A stretch of 19,382 nucleotides of DNA from Candidatus Cloacimonas sp. SDB. Its GTDB lineage: Bacteria; Cloacimonadota; Cloacimonadia; Cloacimonadales; TCS61. The stretch is taken from contig LKUH01000264.1 of assembly GCA_001412425.1 (NCBI GenBank), positions 1 to 19,382 of the forward strand. Reading direction: 5' to 3'. Shown here in pieces: positions 8,299 through 15,735 of this stretch. The translations under genes were made by a program, and so were the position numbers. Under the pieces are notes generated by a model, which was given only the letters and a program-made list of their open reading frames with translations, searched no databases and was not told the origin of the DNA. The first letter of the stretch is position 1. Each line of letters opens with the position of its first letter.

Positions 8299-10209
8299 CT
8301 AGTTTGTATTCAGACCTGCTTGAGACAATAATTGCTCCAGCTCTTTGATCTTTTTATTTTTCTTGATTAACAGGTTTTCTTTTTGAGAGATTATTTTTTC
8401 AAATTTCTCTTTTGTAATTATTTCATAAGTTAAAATAAATTTTAAAGAAAGTCTTATCTTTTCAACAAGTTTCTGAAGAGCGGCAATATCTTTATTAGTA
8501 TAAAAGGAATCATCAGTTTTCTGACCGAAAGCCAGGAACCATTTATGTTTACTTTCAAATAAAATTTTAAAAATCAGTTCAAAACTGCCCGCATCCTGAA
8601 TATTCTTTAAGGGATTTGAATTCCTGATCAGATCTTTTCCGGTAAACAGGTTTTTTTCATCTTTCACAATGGAATTTTCAGCAACATCTGCTCCTCTTAT
8701 CTCATTGAATTTATAGGAATTAAGGCCTCTATCAAAGGAGATAATAGCTACTTTTTTGATCGCTAATTTTGCCATGAGATTATCACAGATATACTCCTCA
8801 AAACCTTCAATGATGCCTTCTTCGGAAATATCCCTGGAAAAAGTTTCTGTTTTTTCCAGAAAATCGAGATCGGAAGTATTCAATTTTTTATCTACCACTT
8901 TTTCAGCATAATTTCTCACCGGATTGAAAAAAAGTAATAAGCCGATTGTTGCCGGTATTCCTGCGATGAATTCGGAACCGAAAAATTTACCAAAAGTTGT
9001 CTGTAATATTTCTCCCAGAGTGTAATCAATTAAACCGAACATCATAATGAAAACAAATCCCACCAGTGAGTAGATCAATGTACTTCGAACTTTTACGTCC
9101 ATTGCTGTTCCGGTGAGCAAACTCCACGAAAATGAACCAAAAAACCAGAATATTCCCAGGAAAAAACCCACAATGGGAATTAAAAAAGCAATCCCGATGA
9201 AAGTGCCTGCCAGATTCAGATCATCTGCGAACATTTTGTTTAGACCTGCCCAGGATCCCAGACCAAGCAGAATAAGAAACAGAAAGGTCATTATAAAAAA
9301 CAGCACTACCGAACCCAATGATATACCAATACCACTGAAAGCGGATAAAAGCCTCTTCAAACCAATCTGCCTGCTTTTAAGGTACTCCTTTCTTAACAGA
9401 AGAAATCCCTTAATAAGCCAGAAGCAGGACCAGACATTCTGCAAAGCTATTCCCCAGCCAATTTTATTTAAAATAAATTGTATTAGTAAAAAAATTGCTG
9501 TAATTATGTAAACCTTCCCGATCTTTTTGGATATTCCGGTTTTTACTATGATAAAATGATAGAAGAATATACCCCAGAAAGGAGAGATCAGCATTTTCCA
9601 GATATCAATCATAGAAGTATTTAATAAGGCCGATGCCGAAGGTGTAAAAAGAAGCAGTAGAAACATCACAATCAGAAGATTTTCCTTAGATTTGCTGTAT
9701 TTGATCAAAATGTAGGAATTGGATAAAGCAAAAAACATCAGAAAGACATAAACTAGTATTTCCATAAGTTTGATCAGGTCAATTATACTGGAAGTCTCAA
9801 CCTGATGATGACTTACCTCATCGGATAGAGTATCTCTCAACGTAACCTGAATGGTGCTTCTGCCCTTAATTATCTGAGGATATAGTAAATTCTGGATCAG
9901 ATCCAGATTTTCCGCCCCTTTATCCAGATTTATTCTCAAAGACGAAGAATCAAACTCCTTCTCCCCTTCTTCAATAGTATTAAATACCTTTAATGTATCG
10001 ACATGTGTGACAATTTTGTCATTAAATATATCTTTATAATTTTCATTTCTAATTTTTTCAATTTTGCCTTCCCGTAAAGTAAAGGGTAAGGACCGGGTTG
10101 TGATCCCTTTTGAACTAATTATGCCAAGATTAATCAACAGGATCAGTAAAAATATACTGAAAATTACCCAGCTCAAACGAATAATGTGCCTGTCTTTTAA
10201 CTCAAACAT
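8299..10209 (-). CDS. Polytopic membrane protein with GAF-like cytoplasmic region, no kinase domain
   Basis: A 636-residue protein whose exact family I do not recognise. TM1 is at about 11-32, then about 110 polar residues probably outside the membrane (34-145), then about nine hydrophobic segments (about 148-428). The next stretch, FFNPVRNYAEKVVDKKLN (427-444), resembles the linker that follows the membrane region in many sensor kinases. Residues about 455-595 look like a GAF-type domain, and the tail (about 597-630) is charged, predicted coiled coil. Where a kinase would carry HisKA and HATPase, the protein simply stops; no His box or G-boxes are present. AGGAG eight bases before the ATG supports the start. 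It is transcribed toward the Cache-PAS kinase 154 bases downstream, so it could be an accessory sensor for it. That link is inference. Confidence 0.7.
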   Translation of the reverse strand: MFELKDRHIIRLSWVIFSIFLLILLINLGIISSKGITTRSLPFTLREGKIEKIRNENYKDIFNDKIVTHVDTLKVFNTIEEGEKEFDSSSLRINLDKGAENLDLIQNLLYPQIIKGRSTIQVTLRDTLSDEVSHHQVETSSIIDLIKLMEILVYVFLMFFALSNSYILIKYSKSKENLLIVMFLLLLFTPSASALLNTSMIDIWKMLISPFWGIFFYHFIIVKTGISKKIGKVYIITAIFLLIQFILNKIGWGIALQNVWSCFWLIKGFLLLRKEYLKSRQIGLKRLLSAFSGIGISLGSVVLFFIMTFLFLILLGLGSWAGLNKMFADDLNLAGTFIGIAFLIPIVGFFLGIFWFFGSFSWSLLTGTAMDVKVRSTLIYSLVGFVFIMMFGLIDYTLGEILQTTFGKFFGSEFIAGIPATIGLLLFFNPVRNYAEKVVDKKLNTSDLDFLEKTETFSRDISEEGIIEGFEEYICDNLMAKLAIKKVAIISFDRGLNSYKFNEIRGADVAENSIVKDEKNLFTGKDLIRNSNPLKNIQDAGSFELIFKILFESKHKWFLAFGQKTDDSFYTNKDIAALQKLVEKIRLSLKFILTYEIITKEKFEKIISQKENLLIKKNKKIKELEQLLSQAGLNTN

Positions 10210-10342
10210 ATTAAATCTCCTCTTGCAGTCTGCTTCCCATAATCCAGCTAAACAGGATAATAGTAGAAATTCGGTTTATGATCCACAAGAGAATAACCGC
10301 TCTCTTCCGTATTATCCACAAATAAAGCAAGTAAAATTAAGC

Positions 10343-10371
10343 TTGACCAAAAATTATGTCAATCCTTTAAG
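10343..10371 (+). promoter_or_regulatory. Possible promoter of the ispG-led cluster
   Basis: TTGACC (10343-10348) and TTTAAG (10366-10371) are 17 bases apart and end 27 bases before the ispG ATG. The -35 matches five of six consensus bases and the -10 four of six. It lies in the 189-base divergent gap shared with the membrane protein gene. Confidence 0.4.
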
Positions 10372-10398
10372 AATTTGTAATTTAGCTTTGGAGATAAG

Positions 10399-11451
10399 AT
10401 GATTCTGAGAAAACCGACACGGGTTATTAAAGTGGGTAATATCTTGATCGGAGGAAATAATCCGATTAGCATTCAATCCATGACAAATACCGATACGCGC
10501 GACAGAGAAAACACTTTGTCTCAAATCCGCAAACTGCAAATTGCCGGATGCAAAATTGTTCGTCTGGCAATACCGGATCTGGAATCTGCCGAAACTATCA
10601 AATACTATAAACAGCATGTAGATATTCCTTTGATTGCTGACATACATTTCGATTACAAATTAGCTCTAAGTGCTTTGAACAACGGCATAGACGGATTAAG
10701 GCTAAATCCGGGAAATATCGGCAGTGCAGACAAAGTCCGGCAAATCGTGGAAGTGGCTGAGGCAAAAAATATTCCGATCCGGATAGGCGTTAACAGTGGC
10801 TCGCTCAGCAAGAAAATAATCCGTAAATACGGAGTATCTGTTCAAGGAATAGTCGAAAGCGCGCTGGAGCATGTAGTCCTTCTGGAAAAATTAAACTTCC
10901 ATAACCTGAAAATTTCGGTAAAAACTTCATCAATACCTTTAACACTGGATTCTTACAGGCTGCTCAGCAGCAAGGTGGATTATCCTCTGCATCTGGGTAT
11001 TACAGAAGCGGGAAGTGAATTCAGAGGTACTATAAAATCTGCCCTAGGAATTGGTATTCTTTTAGCGGAAGGAATTGGTGACACAATACGGGTTTCTTTA
11101 ACAGCTGATCCGGTAAAAGAGGTGATCGTAGCTAAGGAAATTTTAAAATCACTGGGGTTAAGAAAAGGGCTGCAGATTATCTCCTGCCCTACCTGCGGCA
11201 GAACAGAGATCGATCTTATTTCCATCACTCAGGAAGTTGAAGAAGCTCTGGAAGCTTATGCTGATAAAAACCTGACCATCGCTGTAATGGGCTGCGTGGT
11301 GAATGGACCGGGAGAAGCAAGAGAAGCTGATTTCGGTATTGCCGGCGGAAAACATGAAGGATTGATATTCCGCAAAGGCGAGATCATCAGAAAAGTCCCG
11401 GAAAAAGACCTGGTGAAAACACTGATTTCTGTTATCAAACAATATGTCTGA
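10399..11451 (+). CDS. ispG: 4-hydroxy-3-methylbut-2-enyl diphosphate synthase (IspG/GcpE)
   Basis: Iron-sulfur enzyme of the MEP pathway that reductively converts MEcPP to HMBPP for isoprenoid precursors. The N-terminal TIM barrel shows SIQSMTNTDT (24-33), ADIHFDY (80-86), RLNPGNIG (101-108) and ITEAG (201-205). The C-terminal [4Fe-4S] domain supplies C263 and C266 in SCPTCGRTE and C299 in MGCVVNGPGEA, with the catalytic-region glutamate E306. At 350 residues it is the common two-domain bacterial form without the central insertion seen in plants and some bacteria. GGAG is five bases before the ATG. It leads a plus-strand cluster, and its last eight bases overlap the start of the Omp85-type gene. 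Confidence 0.96.
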   Translation: MILRKPTRVIKVGNILIGGNNPISIQSMTNTDTRDRENTLSQIRKLQIAGCKIVRLAIPDLESAETIKYYKQHVDIPLIADIHFDYKLALSALNNGIDGLRLNPGNIGSADKVRQIVEVAEAKNIPIRIGVNSGSLSKKIIRKYGVSVQGIVESALEHVVLLEKLNFHNLKISVKTSSIPLTLDSYRLLSSKVDYPLHLGITEAGSEFRGTIKSALGIGILLAEGIGDTIRVSLTADPVKEVIVAKEILKSLGLRKGLQIISCPTCGRTEIDLISITQEVEEALEAYADKNLTIAVMGCVVNGPGEAREADFGIAGGKHEGLIFRKGEIIRKVPEKDLVKTLISVIKQYV

Positions 11452-13114
11452 TCTACGATTTTTTTTTTTAACCTTCTTCATATTCCTCATTACCGCCCTC
11501 TGCTCTGAAGTTATAATTCAGGAAATTATTTTTGAGGGAAATCAACAGATATCTGATAACTTTCTGAAAAGCAATATTACTTCCAAAACCGGCAAAGCAT
11601 TCCTGCAGTCAAATTTAGACCGCGATATAGAAATTATTCAGAATATTTATGTGAATGCACAAATCTATAATTTCAAAATTCATGTTCCGGAAGTTGAAAT
11701 ATTAACTCATGAAACAGTTAAAATTATATTCCGCATAGAAGAAACTGAGGAATTGATCATTGACAGCCTGGCTATTAGGGGCAATAATTATATAAGTGAA
11801 GATAAGCTCAGAAATTACATTTCTACCGGAAATATTCTCATTTCAACTCTACCGGTTAAAATTACCGAGCTGGTTGAATTTTATAATGACTCCGGCTTTC
11901 TGTTCGCGCAAGTACAGATCGATAGTATCAGATCTGAAGACGCACAGATTATTGCCTATCTTAAAATTGTTGAAGGCAGATTTTCCAATCCGAAAGAATT
12001 CCTCTTTAAAGGAAATAAGAACAGCAGTGAAAATTCCTTATTGAAGATATCTCAACTGACAAATTACAAAACTATAACACCAAAAATTCTGCAGCAGGCA
12101 GAGAAACTTATTTTAAAAAAATCCTATATCAGAAACTGCCAAATCGTTCCTCTGGATAATGAAAAAATTTTGATCGATATCGAAGAAGATAAAATGACCT
12201 ATTTTTCTGGTATCCTCGGTTATAATAACAATCAGAAAGGTGAAAATAAAATAACCGGTTTCCTGAATCTGGATTTTTTGAATCTTTTCGGCACCGATCG
12301 ATCCCTGGGCTTAACCTGGCAGAAACTGAATTCGGATAGGAGTTACATAAAACTCGCTTACCATGAATCAGGACCCTGGCAGATTCCTCTGAGTGGGGAT
12401 TTTTCCATCAGCAGAGAAGAAGTCGATTCAACCTACATCAGATCCGAAATAGTCAGCGAGATCTTTTACTATGGAATTAACAGTAAATACGGGTTTAATA
12501 TTGCACATAACACTATTTATCCAGGAAGTCGCCGCCCGGAACTTATTTCCAAAAATGATATCACAACTACTGGTATCTTCTGGGAATATTCCAGCCATTT
12601 TTACGAGATTAATCCTCTTACAGGTAATAAAATCAGGTTGGGATTGTACAATACTTTTTTTAGAAATAAAGAAGCGAAGGATACAAGGCAGGGTTCTGAA
12701 TTATTCTGGCAGACTTATCTTAATCCTATCAGGAAAAATGTGATCGCCATTGGCTTTAACCTGAGAGTTGTAGAGAATAAGAGCTTACAGGATTATGAAT
12801 TATTCAGACTGGGCGGTATTAAAAATTTACGGGGCTATAATCAAGACCAGTTTCAGGGACAACTGATCCTCTGGACAAATCTGGAATACAGGTATCTGCT
12901 CTCCTATAATTCCAGAGCTTTTATCTTTTTCGATTACGGATTTGTTCGAAATGATCAAACTGATATAGGAAAACTTTTCAGTCTTGGTTTTGGCCTTCGG
13001 CTGAAGACTAGACTGGGTTTGCTGGGCATTGATTATGGAATCGGATATGAAAATGGAAAATTCAGGAATCCGCTTGACGGAATAGTTCATTTTGGTTTAG
13101 AAACTAAATTGTAA
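11444..13114 (+). CDS. Omp85-family outer membrane protein (BamA/TamA-like)
   Basis: A 556-residue outer-membrane barrel protein of the Omp85 superfamily, whose members insert or export proteins at the outer membrane. A signal peptide covers about 1-21, with cleavage likely near ALCSE. Three POTRA-like repeats follow, each opening with the same pattern: IIQEIIFEGNQQIS (24-37), IIDSLAIRGNNYIS (105-118) and EFLFKGNKNSSE (185-196). Residues about 250-556 form the 16-strand-type barrel, with the superfamily loop-6 motif LRGY (462-465). The size fits TamA-like or short D15 proteins rather than full BamA, which has five POTRAs and about 800 residues. The last residue is Leu rather than the usual Phe or Trp. 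The ATG overlaps the ispG end and has no clear Shine-Dalgarno. An 11-T run lies in codons 6-9. Confidence 0.82.
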   Translation: MSDLRFFFLTFFIFLITALCSEVIIQEIIFEGNQQISDNFLKSNITSKTGKAFLQSNLDRDIEIIQNIYVNAQIYNFKIHVPEVEILTHETVKIIFRIEETEELIIDSLAIRGNNYISEDKLRNYISTGNILISTLPVKITELVEFYNDSGFLFAQVQIDSIRSEDAQIIAYLKIVEGRFSNPKEFLFKGNKNSSENSLLKISQLTNYKTITPKILQQAEKLILKKSYIRNCQIVPLDNEKILIDIEEDKMTYFSGILGYNNNQKGENKITGFLNLDFLNLFGTDRSLGLTWQKLNSDRSYIKLAYHESGPWQIPLSGDFSISREEVDSTYIRSEIVSEIFYYGINSKYGFNIAHNTIYPGSRRPELISKNDITTTGIFWEYSSHFYEINPLTGNKIRLGLYNTFFRNKEAKDTRQGSELFWQTYLNPIRKNVIAIGFNLRVVENKSLQDYELFRLGGIKNLRGYNQDQFQGQLILWTNLEYRYLLSYNSRAFIFFDYGFVRNDQTDIGKLFSLGFGLRLKTRLGLLGIDYGIGYENGKFRNPLDGIVHFGLETKL

Positions 13115-13130
13115 GAATTCTGGAGGTATT

Positions 13131-13946
13131 ATGGATAGAAATGGTCAATTAAAAGTAGGGGTATATGTTGATGTTTCCAATATTGCTCAAAATGGTGGAT
13201 TTGGCATGCAGTATGATGTTTTGAGAGAATTTGCCTGCCGCAATGATGGAGTAGCAATAAGGTTGAACGCCTATGTTGCCTATGACGAGGAGATGGCTAA
13301 GAAAAACTCTGAATATAAAGATAAAGCTAATAGCTTCCATTCCGTGTTACGTGATTTTGGTTTTAAAGTTATCGTAAAACACGTCAGGTGGTTCATAGAT
13401 GAACAGGGAAATAGATTTGGTAAAGCAAATGCCGATCTGGATATGGCAGTAGATACCCTGATGCAGTCAGAAAGGCTGGATTATGTCCTGCTTGTTTCCG
13501 GTGATGGAGATTTCGTTCAGGTTGTAAGAGCTCTTCAGAACAAAGGTTGCCGGGTAGAGGTTCTGGCTTTTAAGAATGTTTCTCACATTTTAAGAAATGA
13601 AGCTGATGTCTTTACTTCCGGCTATCTGGTACCCGATCTTATCGCCCAGGACCAACCGCTTGAAAACGGAGTGAAAATTGCCAGAGGTGTTTGCTATTCC
13701 TACTACCCCAAAAAAAGCTACGGGTTCATGCGCTTTATGAAGAACATTCGCGGTGGCCTGTGGATCACAGACTCACGTAAATCATCATCGCCCTATGGTA
13801 CTGCCTTTGCCCACAGCTCCCAGTTTCCGGATAATTTTGACCTTAAAACGCTTCCCAATCGAGAACAGATATTTGAGTTTGAATTAAAGGAAATTAAAGA
13901 TAAAGGCTGGCAGGCAGAAAACATCAGAACCATCTACCAGTATTAA
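13131..13946 (+). CDS. NYN-domain putative RNase with C-terminal cold-shock-like domain
   Basis: A 271-residue cytoplasmic protein. Residues about 8-170 form a NYN (PIN-like, LabA/DUF88) domain, a fold known for metal-dependent RNA cleavage. The acidic set is present: D14 and N17 in VDVSN, D102/D104/D108 in ADLDMAVD, and D125/D127 in SGDGDF. Residues about 182-268 read as a cold-shock-type OB fold: KKSYGFMR (194-201) matches RNP1, AFAHSS (225-230) matches RNP2, and the end (FEFELKEIKDKGWQAEN, 248-264) matches the usual cold-shock ending. There is an insertion of about 15 residues between the two RNP motifs. The likely role is RNA binding by the C-domain and cleavage by the NYN domain; targets are unknown. 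GGAGG before the ATG is a strong ribosome site. It sits 16 bases after the Omp85 gene and 4 before ppx. Confidence 0.83.
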   Translation: MDRNGQLKVGVYVDVSNIAQNGGFGMQYDVLREFACRNDGVAIRLNAYVAYDEEMAKKNSEYKDKANSFHSVLRDFGFKVIVKHVRWFIDEQGNRFGKANADLDMAVDTLMQSERLDYVLLVSGDGDFVQVVRALQNKGCRVEVLAFKNVSHILRNEADVFTSGYLVPDLIAQDQPLENGVKIARGVCYSYYPKKSYGFMRFMKNIRGGLWITDSRKSSSPYGTAFAHSSQFPDNFDLKTLPNREQIFEFELKEIKDKGWQAENIRTIYQY

Positions 13947-13950
13947 CATA

Positions 13951-14907
13951 ATGAGATTTCCAGATAAGAATTTAAAACTTTCCATCATTGATGTGGGAAC
14001 AAATAACATCCTCTTGCTGCTGGCAGAAAAACAGAGAGATAAGTTTGAAATTGTCGAAAGTAAATCAAGTACTTCAGCTCTCGGTAAGAACATGAAAGAT
14101 CGGACCCTTACCCAAAGCGCTATCCGCCGCACAAAAAATATCTTAGGCGATTTTATCTCTTATTCCAGATTTTTTACGGATAATATAATCGTAATCGGAA
14201 CCAGCTGTTCCAGAGATGCAAATAATATTGAGCTGATCAGCAGCTGGTTATGGAAAAAATACAAACTGAGATATCTGATCATATCCGGAAATGATGAAGC
14301 CTATCTGAATGGACTGGCGAATATTGACGAATTTCCGCATTTAAAAGAATTTATTCTTTTCGATATCGGAGGTGGAAGCACAGAATTTACCTATATCGAA
14401 AACCGGCAGATTAAAAGATTCTTATCACTAAACCTGGGTATAAGAAGGCTTCAAAACAGTTTTGGCAGTAACACGCTCGACAAAGAATCACAAACCCGTA
14501 AATTACTTCAGGAACTGCCCTGCCAAAAGAAAAATTTGCCACTGGTAGGTATAGGCGGCACTGTAACAAGCTTGGCAGTAGTGAAACATGAACTTAAAGA
14601 TTACGACAGCAAGTTTGTGCACAGAACTTTAATCTCAGCAACAGAATTATCTCTTTTATACAGAAAAATTATTCGACTTAACAACAAACAGTTAGTCAGA
14701 CTTATTCCCTTTGATCCTGCCAGCTCTCATATTATTGCCACCGGAACAATGATCGTTAACGAGATCTTGTCATATTTTAATGCAGAAGAATTTTATATAA
14801 GTGATAAAGGTTTCCAGTTTGGTATTCTTAAACTGAATAATACAGAACTTCTTGAACTGGAAGAACGTTCTCACGAATTTGCGGAGAAGAAAAATGAAGG
14901 ATTTTAA
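13951..14907 (+). CDS. Ppx/GppA-family phosphatase
   Basis: A 318-residue member of the exopolyphosphatase / guanosine pentaphosphatase family (actin-like ATPase fold), acting on polyphosphate ends or pppGpp in the cytoplasm. It shows the N-terminal phosphate loop SIIDVGTNN (11-19), the ISGNDEA segment (111-117) with E116 at the catalytic glutamate position, the second phosphate loop FDIGGGSTEF (137-146), and GIGGTVTSL (200-208). The length matches the short two-domain form, like the Aquifex enzyme, and lacks the C-terminal HD-like domains of E. coli Ppx. Sequence alone cannot choose between polyphosphate and pppGpp. It starts four bases after the NYN gene with no visible Shine-Dalgarno, so its translation probably depends on the upstream gene. 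Its end overlaps the DAHP synthase gene by 14 bases. Confidence 0.88.
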   Translation: MRFPDKNLKLSIIDVGTNNILLLLAEKQRDKFEIVESKSSTSALGKNMKDRTLTQSAIRRTKNILGDFISYSRFFTDNIIVIGTSCSRDANNIELISSWLWKKYKLRYLIISGNDEAYLNGLANIDEFPHLKEFILFDIGGGSTEFTYIENRQIKRFLSLNLGIRRLQNSFGSNTLDKESQTRKLLQELPCQKKNLPLVGIGGTVTSLAVVKHELKDYDSKFVHRTLISATELSLLYRKIIRLNNKQLVRLIPFDPASSHIIATGTMIVNEILSYFNAEEFYISDKGFQFGILKLNNTELLELEERSHEFAEKKNEGF

Positions 14908-15706
14908 AAGCAGTATTCCAGAAAATTTCGAAATAAAAATTAAAAATCAGGTTATCAGCAGAAATAATTTCACCCTGATTGCAGGTCCTTGTACTATTGA
15001 AAATTATGACGATCTCTTAACAATAGTTAATAAACTTAAAAAATTAGGCATTAAATTCTTCAGAGGTGGTGCCTATAAAATGAGAACTTCTCCCTACAAA
15101 TTTCAAGGATTGGGCCAAAAAGGACTGGAATACATGCGTCGTGTAAGTGCAGAAACCGGTATGATATCTGTATCGGAAGTTATTGCACCGGAAGATGTTG
15201 AGACAGTATCCAATAATATTGACATCTTACAGGTAGGAACCCGAAATATGCATAATTACCGGTTGTTAAAAAGACTGGGTGAAATTGATAACCCCGTAAT
15301 TCTGAAACGTGGCATGAGCAGCACTATCGAGGAATGGCTGTTTGCTGCCGAACATATTATTGCAGCAGGAAATTCTCAAGTTATTCTATGTGAAAGAGGG
15401 ATTAGAACTTTTGAAAATTTTACCCGCAACACCCTGGATATTTCCGCCATTCCCGCTGTCAGATCACTATCAAATCTACCCGTACTGATTGATCCTTCCC
15501 ACAGCTCGGGGCGACGTGATATGATTAAGTCACTCAGCTGGGCTGCTATGGCTGCCGGTGCCGATGGCCTGATGATAGAGACCCATTTTTCACCTGATAC
15601 TACCGTTTGTGACAGCGAGCAGACAATAGATTTCCCCATGCTGGAAACAATAATCTCACCCCTGAATGATATCGTGGCAAAATTGTGGAATAAAAAAGGT
15701 ATTTGA
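14894..15706 (+). CDS. 3-deoxy-7-phosphoheptulonate (DAHP) synthase, short type I-beta form
   Basis: First enzyme of the shikimate pathway, condensing phosphoenolpyruvate with erythrose 4-phosphate. I chose ATG 14894 over an in-frame ATG at 14852: GGAG lies eight bases before it, and conserved sequence begins soon after. The 270-residue protein is a KdsA/AroF-type TIM barrel with AGPC (metal ligand C33), RGGAYKMRTSP (57-67), QVGTRNM (113-119), LKRGM (137-141), CERGIRTFE (166-174), DPSHSSGRR (200-208, metal ligand H203), and metal ligands E229 and D235. RGGAYKMRTSP and DPSHSSGR favour DAHP over KDO8P synthase. Neither the N-terminal ferredoxin-like nor the chorismate mutase domain seen in regulated members is present, so feedback control through those domains is not expected. 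Confidence 0.9.
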   Translation: MKDFKSSIPENFEIKIKNQVISRNNFTLIAGPCTIENYDDLLTIVNKLKKLGIKFFRGGAYKMRTSPYKFQGLGQKGLEYMRRVSAETGMISVSEVIAPEDVETVSNNIDILQVGTRNMHNYRLLKRLGEIDNPVILKRGMSSTIEEWLFAAEHIIAAGNSQVILCERGIRTFENFTRNTLDISAIPAVRSLSNLPVLIDPSHSSGRRDMIKSLSWAAMAAGADGLMIETHFSPDTTVCDSEQTIDFPMLETIISPLNDIVAKLWNKKGI

Positions 15707-15716
15707 AATCTGCAGG

Positions 15717-15735
15717 ATCTAACTGTTCGTTAGTC
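15717..15735. terminator. Possible hairpin between convergent genes
   Basis: CTAAC (15719-15723) and GTTAG (15729-15733) pair perfectly around loop TGTTC and extend by two outer pairs past a bulged T. It fills most of the 28-base gap between the DAHP synthase stop and the psuG stop, so it could serve both strands. No T-tract follows on either side, so intrinsic termination is doubtful. Confidence 0.3.

Noticed and set aside
10279..10320. Two DnaA-box-like 9-mers (TGATCCACA, TTATCCACA) in the divergent gap before ispG, suggesting an origin
   Set aside because: An exact TTATCCACA also occurs inside phnD at 2944-2952, so the match frequency fits chance. There is no box cluster, no dnaA or dnaN and no unwinding-element pattern.
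14852..14893. Longer DAHP synthase start at ATG 14852
   Set aside because: It lies deep inside the Ppx/GppA gene and adds a basic, unconserved 14-residue tail; GGAG is placed for ATG 14894.
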